Assembly: GCA_964537245.1 (NCBI GenBank)
Contig: CAZHZL010000003.1
Span: 1 to 64,000, forward strand
Source: UMGS1840 sp964537245
Lineage (GTDB): Bacteria; Bacillota; Clostridia; UMGS1840
Length of the DNA: 64,000 nucleotides
Direction: 5' to 3'
The position numbers and the translations under genes were made by a program. The notes under the pieces are model-generated. The model made no database searches, was not told the origin of the DNA, and saw nothing but the letters and a program-made list of their open reading frames with translations. Of the stretch, positions 43,048 to 50,418 are shown piece by piece. How positions within the stretch are numbered: the stretch's first letter is position 1; each line of letters opens with the position of its first letter.

Positions 43048-43139
43048 AAAAAAACACAAGCAGACAAGAAACATATAAATCCTTAGATGAAATTACATAA
43101 TTCCGTAATCAGATTTATGTGCTTCTGCACTACTTGTGT
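43048..43139 (-). terminator. Long imperfect hairpin terminator after the SpoVT-like gene
   Basis: Two 28-base arms (43054-43081 and 43112-43139) match in 22 of 28 positions as inverted repeats, with a secondary ATTAC/GTAAT pair in the loop. On the minus strand the structure ends in TTTTTTT, as a terminator should. The unusual arm length also suggests a small palindromic element. Confidence 0.55.
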
Positions 43140-43178
43140 CGTTTATGTATCCGTATTTATTTTACATATATTATTTTA

Positions 43179-43424
43179 CTACAATTTTGTAATTTTGTCA
43201 ATACAGCATTTGCAGATTTTTCTGTTTTTAAAATCAAAAAGCTCTTCTCCTGCTCCGCAAAATGCACATGCAATTTCGTATTTCTTTATAATCAGCTCGC
43301 CTTCGTCACCAACAAAAAATTCCAAAGTATCATCTGCTGAAATATTAATTGCAGCCCTTACCGGTTTTGGTATAAGAAGCCTTCCCAATGGGTCAAGCTG
43401 TTTTGTCACTCCTGTTGCTCTCAT
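43179..43424 (-). CDS. SpoVT/AbrB family transition-state regulator
   Basis: An 81-residue protein. The N-terminal swapped-hairpin DNA-binding domain reads MRATGVTKQLDPLGRLLIPKPVRAAINISADDTLEFFVGDEGELIIKKY (residues 1-49). The tail carries CAFCG and CKCC, a possible zinc site found in clostridial AbrB proteins. It is shorter than full SpoVT (about 178 residues), so it is closer to AbrB. It has its own promoter. Confidence 0.9.
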   Translation of the reverse strand: MRATGVTKQLDPLGRLLIPKPVRAAINISADDTLEFFVGDEGELIIKKYEIACAFCGAGEELFDFKNRKICKCCIDKITKL

Positions 43425-43479
43425 AATAAAATTCCTCCTGTAATACACTATTTTCCACGGTTTTTCCGTGTTTTTCTAC

Positions 43480-43508
43480 ATCATAGCATAAAAAATAAGG
43501 ATTGTCAA
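43480..43508 (-). promoter_or_regulatory. Promoter of the AbrB-like gene
   Basis: Minus strand TTGACA (43508-43503), 17 bases, TATGAT (43485-43480). A hairpin CACGG-A5-CCGTG (43470-43456) lies at the expected 5' end of the RNA. Confidence 0.82.
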
Positions 43509-43566
43509 GTATTTTGGCAAAAAAATCCATTTTTTATATTTTTTACCAGTTTTTTCGACAAAATCC

Positions 43567-44322
43567 TTATTTTATGACGCTTTTTAAATATGTCAAAGTC
43601 TTTGGAACAAAGTCAATCTGCGTAAGAAAAAGTCTTTCAGAAAACATAAAAAGCTCTTTATGAAAAAGCTCGTTAAGGTTAAATTTCAGAAAAGTGTTCA
43701 AGGAAGCCTCCGCTATGTATCTTATGCACTCATATGCGCTGAAGCTGATTTTTTTTATATTTTCGCTGTTTACATTCATACAGCTTTCACAGGCAAGGAT
43801 ATTTTCAACAAAATCGTAACAGACAAAATCAGTTTTCTCAATTACATTTCCGCAAAACATACACTCCGTCATATCAGGCATAACGCCCATTATAAGACAA
43901 AGCCTGATTTCAAAAGCAGCCTTTATGAGAAGCGGCGCTTTTAGTTTATTTGCAAGAGCAAAAAGGCAGTTAAGCGCAAGCCTTAAAATATCTGCGTCAG
44001 GCTGTTCAGGCGTCCCAACAGCTTTTACCGCCTCCAGAATGTAACACCCTGTCGCAAAGGCTTCTATATCCTTTTTAATATCAAAAAAATGCGTTATTAT
44101 ATTACATTCTCTTACAGTATAAATCTGCTTGTTTTTCGTCAGTATATAATCTCCGAAGGCAAACATATTTATTCCAGCCATATCTTTTCGTTTAAGACTT
44201 TTAGCACCGGGAGCCTTAGCGTTTATTATGCCAAATTCGTCTGTATATATTGTAAGCATTTTATCGCCTTCGTTAATCTGTGTTTCTCCTACAACAATGC
44301 CCTTTGCAGTTAAAAAATCCAA
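43567..44322 (-). CDS. recO: DNA repair protein RecO
   Basis: RecO loads RecA onto SSB-coated gaps with RecR. The 251-residue protein has an N-terminal OB fold (FLTAKGIVVGETQINEGDKMLTIYT, then DMAGINMFAFGDYIL), a helical middle and a zinc site CMFCG...CESC near residues 157-180. The start is TTG 44322, preceded by GGAGGGGAG. No other nearby start has a ribosome binding site. Confidence 0.94.
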   Translation of the reverse strand: MDFLTAKGIVVGETQINEGDKMLTIYTDEFGIINAKAPGAKSLKRKDMAGINMFAFGDYILTKNKQIYTVRECNIITHFFDIKKDIEAFATGCYILEAVKAVGTPEQPDADILRLALNCLFALANKLKAPLLIKAAFEIRLCLIMGVMPDMTECMFCGNVIEKTDFVCYDFVENILACESCMNVNSENIKKISFSAYECIRYIAEASLNTFLKFNLNELFHKELFMFSERLFLTQIDFVPKTLTYLKSVIK

Positions 44323-44345
44323 AAGACTCCCCTCCTTTTTTAATA

Positions 44346-44381
44346 TAAAAAAGAGACGACGGTAAACCTACCGTCATTCTC
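44346..44381 (-). terminator. Terminator after plsY
   Basis: Minus strand GAG..GACGGTA-loop-TACCGTC..CTC followed by TTTTTT. Confidence 0.88.
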
Positions 44382-44382
44382 C

Positions 44383-44997
44383 TTATTTTTTCTTAAACGA
44401 AATTTTATTTTCAGATTTTGTAAGTAATCTTTTTATATTCTGATGATGGCGAATTATTATCTGCACAGCAAGAATAAAGGTTATAACCATTATAAGTGTA
44501 ATATGCTCTGAAGTTTTGCAGAAAAGCCATACCCATAACGGTGCTGACAATGATGCAAGAATAGAGCCGAGCGACACATATCTTGACAAAATAATAACCA
44601 CAACACCTGTAAGAAATACACATAACCCCGCCAAAGGATTGAAGCAGAATACAGCGCCGCAGGAAACGGTAACACCTTTTCCGCCTTTAAATCCAAAATA
44701 TATCGGATAGTTATGCCCTAAGCTTGCAGTTAATGCCGCAATATAGGATACAGCAAGGTCTCTTGTAATAAGGTAAGAAACGCCGTAAGCCGCTACTGCT
44801 TTTAAGGTATCAAGCACAAGCACACAAACTGCAGGAGCCGTCCCCAATGTACGAAGTGTATTTGTTGCACCTGCGTTTTTACTTCCATGCTCTCTTACAT
44901 CAATTTTGTAAAAAAGCTTTCCTATAATGATTGAAAAATTCAGACTTCCGAACAGATAACCGATTACGGCAACAATTAAATATAATAAATATTTCAT
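44383..44997 (-). CDS. plsY: Acyl-phosphate:glycerol-3-phosphate acyltransferase PlsY
   Basis: PlsY makes lysophosphatidic acid from acyl-phosphate and glycerol-3-phosphate, the first step of phospholipid synthesis. The 204-residue membrane protein has about five to six segments and the three conserved loops: YLFGSLNFS, HGSKNAGATNTLRTLG and GHNYPIYFGFKGGKGV. It lies 18 bases after der. The order DUF512-der-plsY is common in Clostridia, although gpsA, often next, is here at 55913. Confidence 0.96.
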   Translation of the reverse strand: MKYLLYLIVAVIGYLFGSLNFSIIIGKLFYKIDVREHGSKNAGATNTLRTLGTAPAVCVLVLDTLKAVAAYGVSYLITRDLAVSYIAALTASLGHNYPIYFGFKGGKGVTVSCGAVFCFNPLAGLCVFLTGVVVIILSRYVSLGSILASLSAPLWVWLFCKTSEHITLIMVITFILAVQIIIRHHQNIKRLLTKSENKISFKKK

Positions 44998-45015
44998 ATC
45001 TCAGTCCTCGCTGTA

Positions 45016-46347
45016 TTATAATTTTTTCTTTTCATTTCTTTCGCGGATATAGAACTTGATAGGTGTACCCGTGTAATCAAATGCGCTTCTTATTCTGTTT
45101 TCCAGATATCTTTCATATGAAAAATGCATAAGTCTCACATCGTTTACAAAGATTACAAACTGCGGTGGTGTAACATCAGACTGAACACCGTATAAGATTT
45201 TAAGTCTTCTGCCCTTATCCGTAGGTGGCTGAACTCTCGCCGTTGCGTCTGCAATAAGGTCGTTTAACATACCTGTTGTAACTCTTCTTTGTGAATTTTC
45301 ATAAACTCTGTCTATCATTTCAAAGATACCTTCAACCCTCTGCCCTGTTTTAGCTGAAATGAACAATGAAGGCGCATACATCATATACGGAAATTCTTCC
45401 ATAACCTCTTTTTTCATTTCGTCCATTGTGTGAGTATCTTTTTCAACGATATCCCATTTATTGATAACAAATATTGAAGCCTTTCCTTCGTTGTGCGCAT
45501 AGCCTGCAATTTTTGTATCCTGCTCTGTCGGTCCTTCTGTACCGTCAATAAGAATAAGACAAACATCTGCTCTTTCAACCGCAGTATAAGACCTTAAAAC
45601 AGAATATTTCTCTACCTTTTCATTTACTCTGCTTTTTCTTCTTATTCCTGCTGTATCAATAAACAAGTATTTTTTGCCGTCTCTTTCAACATAACTGTCG
45701 ATTGCGTCTCTGGTTGTTCCAGGAATATTTGAAACAATCATTCTTTCCTCGCCTAAGATACAATTTACCAAAGATGATTTTCCCGCATTTGGCTTACCTA
45801 CAACAGCAACTTTGATAATATCCTCAGCTTCCTCAGAAAGCTCATCGGGAGCAAAACCTTTTACAACCTCGTCCAGAAGATCTCCCGTGCCCATGCCCTG
45901 AATAGCGCTTACAGCAACAGGCTCGCCCATACCGAGACTGAAAAACTCGTAAAACTCCATAGGAGGCTGTCCCGGAGAATCGCATTTATTTACAGCAAGA
46001 ACAACAGGTTTTTTTGACTTCATAAGTATTTTTGCAACTTCCTCATCATCGGGAAGAAGACCTGTTCTTACATCTGTCAGAAAAATAATAACATCAGCAG
46101 TTTCGATTGCAATTTCTGCCTGTGTACGCATCATACCTGTTATTTCGTCATCATTGTCAGGCTCAATACCGCCTGTATCAATAAGAAGAAATGCTTTGTC
46201 AAGCCACTGTGCTTCAGCCATAATTCTGTCACGAGTTACGCCGGGAGTATCCTCAACGATAGATACCCTTTTTCCCACTATTCTGTTAAAAAGCTGAGAT
46301 TTCCCAACATTCGGCCGTCCTACTATCGCAACTATCGGTTTTGCCAT
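45016..46347 (-). CDS. der: Ribosome-assembly GTPase Der (EngA)
   Basis: Der is an essential tandem GTPase in 50S subunit maturation. The 443-residue protein has domain 1 with GRPNVGKSQLFNRIVG, DTGG and NKCD, domain 2 with GKPNAGKSSLVN, DTAG and NKWD, and a C-terminal KH-like domain (VQPPTDKGRRLKILYGVQ, about 365-440). The ATG at 46347 gives MAKPIVAIVGRPNVG and follows AAGGA by 8 bases. Confidence 0.97.
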   Translation of the reverse strand: MAKPIVAIVGRPNVGKSQLFNRIVGKRVSIVEDTPGVTRDRIMAEAQWLDKAFLLIDTGGIEPDNDDEITGMMRTQAEIAIETADVIIFLTDVRTGLLPDDEEVAKILMKSKKPVVLAVNKCDSPGQPPMEFYEFFSLGMGEPVAVSAIQGMGTGDLLDEVVKGFAPDELSEEAEDIIKVAVVGKPNAGKSSLVNCILGEERMIVSNIPGTTRDAIDSYVERDGKKYLFIDTAGIRRKSRVNEKVEKYSVLRSYTAVERADVCLILIDGTEGPTEQDTKIAGYAHNEGKASIFVINKWDIVEKDTHTMDEMKKEVMEEFPYMMYAPSLFISAKTGQRVEGIFEMIDRVYENSQRRVTTGMLNDLIADATARVQPPTDKGRRLKILYGVQSDVTPPQFVIFVNDVRLMHFSYERYLENRIRSAFDYTGTPIKFYIRERNEKKKL

Positions 46348-46364
46348 ATCTCTCATCCTTTCTG

Positions 46365-47654
46365 TTACACATACAAATTTTTTATAAATTCGTTTCCGTC
46401 TGTTTTTGAAACGATAACTTCGCACCCAAGCGACTTCTCAATATCCCTTACCGTCATATCATCCAATGTTACATCGCCCTGTGCACGAAACATATTTTCA
46501 GGAAGAAGAAGCTTATCAATTTCTCTCCCTTTTAACTGTTCTATCACATCTGCTCCGGTAAGAAGCCCCGAAACAGTTATATTCTCTCCAAAAAAGTTGT
46601 TTTTGATTTTTACGGTCTCGATATTACAGCCGTATTTTTCGTTAAAGCTGTCAACCAAGCCTTTTACCGTATCATATGCGGCATATCCGCTTATAACAAC
46701 CTTATTTTTTATTTCTATCTTCTTTTTATTTTTTCTGTAAAAATCGTCAAGCTTAAATTCGTCTTTAAAGGACGCTATCATTCCCACACCGTTTTCAATT
46801 TGCGGAAAATCGTCATAATACTTTATATCGGGAATGGGTATTTCGCCTTTTATAAAGAATTCATCAGCAGGATAAACAAAGCGCATGCCTCTTTTTTTAT
46901 AAGCAATATCACCGTATTTATTTACTGTTTTTATAACCTCAATGCAATCCTCTTTATCAAAAAGCTCAACCTGCTCTAAGCCTTCTCTGTATTTTGTCTG
47001 TCCCATAGGAACGACAGAAACGCTGTTTACACCTAAATTATACAAATCTCTTATTGATATTTCAAGATGGTCCTTATCGTTCCAGCCTTTACACAAAACT
47101 ATCTGTGCATTGACTGTTATGTTGTTTTCAATAAGTCTTTTTATCTTATCCTTTATTCCGCCTGCAAAACGATTATTGAGCATTTTCTTTCTAAGCGCGT
47201 CCTCTGTTGAATGAACAGACACATTTACAGGCGATAAATGCATTTCAATTATACTTTCAAATTCCTCTTCCTTCATATTTGTGAAGGTAACATAGTTTCC
47301 TGTAAGAAACGAAAGTCTTGTATCATCGTCTTTAAAATAAAGCGGTTTACGCATACCTTTGGGAAGCTGGTCTATGAAGCAGAAGATACATTTGTTATGA
47401 CAGCTTTTCGGATTTTCGACCATAGGTCCGTTATTTATTATTCCGATATCCTCATAATTGTTATGTATCGTAACAATATAATTTTTTCCGTCACTTTTAA
47501 GGACATTAAGCGTAACCTTTTTTTCGCAGATAAGATAACCGTACATAAGTCCGTCGGTTACCTCACGGGAATTTATATGAGTTATATAATCGCCTTTTCT
47601 TATATGCTTTTTATAAGCTAAGCTATTTTTCAATACATCTTCAACATAATACAT
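46365..47654 (-). CDS. DUF512 radical SAM-type iron-sulfur protein
   Basis: A 429-residue protein. Residues about 1-70 are PDZ-like (YVEDVLKNSLAYKKHIRKGDYITHIN), followed by a radical-SAM-like core with the cluster motif SCHNKCIFCFIDQLPKGMRK, in which Cys-x3-Cys-x2-Cys binds [4Fe-4S], and the C-terminal DUF512 region (about 300-429). The family is widespread in Clostridia next to der, but its reaction is unknown. The ATG at 47654 follows GGAGGGG. An upstream open stretch lies in the rpmF terminator. Confidence 0.9.
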   Translation of the reverse strand: MYYVEDVLKNSLAYKKHIRKGDYITHINSREVTDGLMYGYLICEKKVTLNVLKSDGKNYIVTIHNNYEDIGIINNGPMVENPKSCHNKCIFCFIDQLPKGMRKPLYFKDDDTRLSFLTGNYVTFTNMKEEEFESIIEMHLSPVNVSVHSTEDALRKKMLNNRFAGGIKDKIKRLIENNITVNAQIVLCKGWNDKDHLEISIRDLYNLGVNSVSVVPMGQTKYREGLEQVELFDKEDCIEVIKTVNKYGDIAYKKRGMRFVYPADEFFIKGEIPIPDIKYYDDFPQIENGVGMIASFKDEFKLDDFYRKNKKKIEIKNKVVISGYAAYDTVKGLVDSFNEKYGCNIETVKIKNNFFGENITVSGLLTGADVIEQLKGREIDKLLLPENMFRAQGDVTLDDMTVRDIEKSLGCEVIVSKTDGNEFIKNLYV

Positions 47655-47674
47655 ATAATCCCCTCCTCCATTGT

Positions 47675-47713
47675 AAAAAAACAACGGGGAACTTAGAACA
47701 TAAGTATCCCCGT
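47675..47713 (-). terminator. Terminator after rpmF
   Basis: Minus strand ACGGGGA...TCCCCGT stem with an inner ACTT/AAGT pair, followed by TGTTTTTTT. Confidence 0.85.
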
Positions 47714-47728
47714 CTAAAGGCTGAAATA

Positions 47729-47905
47729 TTAATCTACCTTAATTACTTCTCTACCTTTGTAATATCCACAAGCTTTACAAACTCTGTGTGGTAATGTCAA
47801 TTCCTGACAATGTGGACATTTAACAAGTCCCGGAACACTAAGTTTCCAATTTGCTCTTCTCTTGTCTCTTCTTGCTTTAGAGACCTTTCTCTTTGGTACA
47901 GCCAT
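47729..47905 (-). CDS. rpmF: 50S ribosomal protein L32
   Basis: A 58-residue ribosomal protein: MAVPKRKVSKARRDKRRANW at the start and a zinc ribbon CPHC...CKACGYYKGREVI (Cys30, Cys33, Cys43, Cys46). Keeping all four Cys marks the zinc-binding form. The ATG follows CAGGAGG. It lies 48 bases after yceD, the standard yceD-rpmF pair. Confidence 0.97.
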   Translation of the reverse strand: MAVPKRKVSKARRDKRRANWKLSVPGLVKCPHCQELTLPHRVCKACGYYKGREVIKVD

Positions 47906-47953
47906 TTTCTACACCTCCTGAGTGTATATAATAATTTTTTAAACAAATGTAAA

Positions 47954-48469
47954 TTAGTTTTTGAAAAAGTCTTTTAATTTTTCAAGTCTCGGGTCAATCT
48001 CATCGTCCTTGCAGCCGCAGTCTTTTTCGTTGAGATTGCAACCGCATTTTGTGCAGAGTCCCTTGCAGCCGCTCTTACAGATATGTTTTTCTAAAGTAAG
48101 CGGATAAATACATTTATATATCCCTTCTAAAAGAAGAACTTTATTACCTGAATAGATAATATATTCGTCTGCTTCAAAATCTGAGCCTTCTTTTGCTATG
48201 ACCTCATCAATTTCCAAAGAATAATCTTCTTTGTAGCTTTCAAGGCAACGGTCACATTCAAAAGAAAACGAAAAGCTTAAAATACCTTTTAAAAACAAAT
48301 TGCCTGATAAGTTTGTTATGCTCCCTTTAATAGCTACATCGCTGTCAAGCGGAAGCGTACTGTCTGCTTCCAAAAAAGCTTCTTTAGGAAAAGTTTTATC
48401 CACATCTAAAACCATCCCGTCCGCTTTCGTTACAGAAGTCAGATCAATCCATAAAGCATCGTTCTGCAT
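47954..48469 (-). CDS. yceD: YceD/DUF177 family protein
   Basis: A 171-residue protein of the DUF177 family, linked to 23S rRNA accumulation and nearly always upstream of rpmF. The family motif FSFECDRCLESY is present, and the C-terminus adds a Cys-rich stretch CKSGCKGLCTKCGCNLNEKDCGC that may bind zinc. The start follows GGAGG. Its promoter is about 100 bases upstream and leaves a structured leader. Confidence 0.92.
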   Translation of the reverse strand: MQNDALWIDLTSVTKADGMVLDVDKTFPKEAFLEADSTLPLDSDVAIKGSITNLSGNLFLKGILSFSFSFECDRCLESYKEDYSLEIDEVIAKEGSDFEADEYIIYSGNKVLLLEGIYKCIYPLTLEKHICKSGCKGLCTKCGCNLNEKDCGCKDDEIDPRLEKLKDFFKN

Positions 48470-48515
48470 GATTTACCTCCGTTTTTTTTAAAATAAGCAA
48501 CAATATAAATCAAGA

Positions 48516-48550
48516 ACATATGCCCAAGACACAGGCTCACCCGTGTCTAA
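48516..48550 (-). promoter_or_regulatory. Leader hairpin of yceD-rpmF
   Basis: In the approximately 95-base 5' UTR the minus-strand GACACGGG-TGAG-CCTGTGTC forms an 8-bp stem with one G-T pair. It could be an mRNA stabiliser or a site for autoregulation by L32; neither is shown. Confidence 0.45.
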
Positions 48551-48570
48551 CCGACAGACATACAACTAAT

Positions 48571-48599
48571 ATAATACATAATTTTTTGTATTTTGTCAA
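48571..48599 (-). promoter_or_regulatory. Promoter of yceD-rpmF
   Basis: Minus strand TTGACA (48599-48594), 17 bases, TATTAT (48576-48571). Confidence 0.82.
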
Positions 48600-48635
48600 G
48601 AGTTTTTTTGAAAAAAACCGCAAATTACATCAAAT

Positions 48636-49817
48636 TTATATCAATTTCTGTGTTTCAAGTGCAATCATAAGTTCTTCGTTAGTAGGAATTACAAGAGTTT
48701 TAACCTTTGCACCTTCTTTTGTAATATCAACTGTGCCCCTTGTTTTGTTCTTTGCGTCATCAATTTCGATACCCATAAATTCAAGTCCTGAAACGATATC
48801 CGCTCTCATTTTAGCATCGTTTTCACCGATACCCGCTGTAAATATAACTGCGTCAACTCCGCCCATTGCAGCAGCATACGCACCGATGTATTTTTTAACG
48901 CCGTATTCAAATATATCAAGCGCAAGTGCACATCTTTCGTCGCCTGCGTCTTTTCCGGCAGTTAAATCTCTGAAGTCAGAGGATTTACCTGAAATACCGT
49001 AAACGCCCGATTCTTTATTAAGAATTGTGAGCACCTCTGAAATTGAAATTCCTCTTTTATTTGCTATAAATTCAACGATTGCAGGGTCAATATCACCTGA
49101 ACGGGTTCCCATTGCAACACCTGCAAGCGGTGTAAGTCCCATTGTTGTATCAACAGATTTCCCACCGTCAACAGCAGTAATCGAAGAGCCATTTCCTAAG
49201 TGACAGGTAATAATTTTCAAATCTTCGGGAGCTTTTCCGAGATATTCGGCAGCCTTCATTGATACATATTTGTGGCTTGTGCCGTGGAAACCGTATCTTC
49301 TGATACCGTAATCCTTATAGTAGTTATAAGGGAGTGCATAAATATATGCTTTCTGAGGCATTGTCTGATGGAACGCTGTGTCAAACACGCCAACCTGCGG
49401 AACATTCGGAAGTATTTTCTTACATGCTTCAATTCCAACGATATTCGGAGGATTGTGAAGCGGTGCAAGCTCGATACATTCATCAAGCGCATTCATAACA
49501 GCTTCTGTAATCACACATGAGCCGTTGAATTTTTCTCCGCCGTGAACAACTCGGTGACCGATTGCGTCAATTTCATCCATAGAAGCAATTACACCCATTT
49601 TTTCATCTGTAAGACTGTTAAGAACAGCGTTTATAGCGTCGCTGTGGTCCTTTAAGGTAAGTTCAATTTCAAATTTTTCTCCGTCTTTTTCGTGCTTCAA
49701 CTTACCATCTATTCCTATTCTTTCGCATAAGCCTTTAGCCATAACGGACTGGTCGTCCATATTAATAAGCTGATATTTCAAAGATGAGCTTCCTGCATTA
49801 ATTACCAAAACTTTCAT
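48636..49817 (-). CDS. ackA: Acetate kinase
   Basis: AckA makes ATP and acetate from acetyl phosphate. The 393-residue protein has LVINAGSSSLKYQL, GHRVVHGG with the catalytic Arg/His, the PLAPLHNPPN-type segment, FDTAFHQTMP with the catalytic Asp, YGFHGTSH and TCHLGNGSS, GTRSGDIDP, and FTAGIGEN. It lies downstream of pta but is separated from it by a four-helix-bundle gene and a hairpin array. Confidence 0.98.
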   Translation of the reverse strand: MKVLVINAGSSSLKYQLINMDDQSVMAKGLCERIGIDGKLKHEKDGEKFEIELTLKDHSDAINAVLNSLTDEKMGVIASMDEIDAIGHRVVHGGEKFNGSCVITEAVMNALDECIELAPLHNPPNIVGIEACKKILPNVPQVGVFDTAFHQTMPQKAYIYALPYNYYKDYGIRRYGFHGTSHKYVSMKAAEYLGKAPEDLKIITCHLGNGSSITAVDGGKSVDTTMGLTPLAGVAMGTRSGDIDPAIVEFIANKRGISISEVLTILNKESGVYGISGKSSDFRDLTAGKDAGDERCALALDIFEYGVKKYIGAYAAAMGGVDAVIFTAGIGENDAKMRADIVSGLEFMGIEIDDAKNKTRGTVDITKEGAKVKTLVIPTNEELMIALETQKLI

Positions 49818-49845
49818 TTTTATTATTTCCTTTCTTAATTTAAAA

Positions 49846-50211
49846 TTACAATTCTTTTTTCAATGATTGCTTTGCGGTTGTAATAGAAGAAATTAATATT
49901 TTCCGTATTTTACTATTTTGAGAAAACAGTATATCATAAGTTTCTTTGGAAATTATTTTGGTTTCTTTAAAAATATCCAACCAATATTCAGTTTCATAAC
50001 ATTCCTTTAATGCTATCTGAAATTTATTAATAAAATCCGATTTGCTTGATGCATAATTTCCCTCATGTATGTTTGCACCAATACCAGTACCGCTTCTCAA
50101 AAGTTGATTTAATAAAACATTGCCCCTTTTATTATCTTTGATAGTAGTACAAACATTTATAATATCAACAGCAAATTTTTTTGATAAATCAACCAACAAA
50201 TTTTCCTTCAT
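49846..50211 (-). CDS. Four-helix-bundle protein (S23/IVS family)
   Basis: A 121-residue helical protein matching the four-helix-bundle family first seen as ORFs in 23S rRNA intervening sequences and related to the Avd protein of diversity-generating retroelements. The signature is LLRSGTGIGANIHEGNYASSKSDFINKFQIALKECYETEYWL (about residues 37-78). Its exact function is unknown. Of 13 leucine codons, six are TTG, five TTA and only one CTT, unlike the CTT-rich neighbours, which suggests transfer. It interrupts the usual pta-ackA pair, lies 28 bases before ackA, and is preceded on the minus strand by the hairpin array. Confidence 0.88.
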   Translation of the reverse strand: MKENLLVDLSKKFAVDIINVCTTIKDNKRGNVLLNQLLRSGTGIGANIHEGNYASSKSDFINKFQIALKECYETEYWLDIFKETKIISKETYDILFSQNSKIRKILISSITTAKQSLKKEL

Positions 50212-50227
50212 TTTTTCCTATTATTTT

Positions 50228-50418
50228 ATGATTTGCAAAATTACATTTTGCATGATTTGACATCTTTGATGTCATGATTTCTCGCTATTTCTCCATGAAT
50301 TGAATTGCCTTTTTAAGAATGCACAATGTGCAATTCATGAGCCGACAGGCTCAATTCATGAAAGCTTTCTTTCAATTCATGCCAAGGCAATTCATTGTAA
50401 TTTGCTGGAGCAAATTAC
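50228..50418. repeat. Hairpin array with 7-base spacer repeats
   Basis: Seven perfect palindromic hairpins lie in 191 bases, with different stems: GCAAAAT/ATTTTGC (50235-50251), GACATC/GATGTC (50259-50273), GCACA/TGTGC (50321-50331), GAGCC/GGCTC (50339-50352), GAAAG/CTTTC (50360-50373), GCC/GGC (50381-50388) and GTAATTTGC/GCAAATTAC (50397-50418). The spacers are ATGATTT three times (50228, 50252, 50274), ATGAATT once (50295) and its complement AATTCAT four times (50332, 50353, 50374, 50389). Spacer orientation flips at about 50302-50320. The last hairpin contains the pta stop codon. Together with the four-helix-bundle gene it looks like one mobile or repeat unit. Confidence 0.85.

Noticed and set aside
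43179..43424. Full-length SpoVT
   Set aside because: The product is 81 residues with an AbrB-type domain and Cys tail; the GAF-like C-terminal domain of SpoVT is missing, so it is called AbrB/SpoVT family only.
49846..50211. Toxin-antitoxin gene
   Set aside because: A single small helical gene; the family signature is that of the four-helix-bundle S23 group, and no partner gene is adjacent.
50228..50418. CRISPR array
   Set aside because: The repeats are only 7 bases, the intervening sequences are short palindromes of 8-22 bases, and no cas gene is present.
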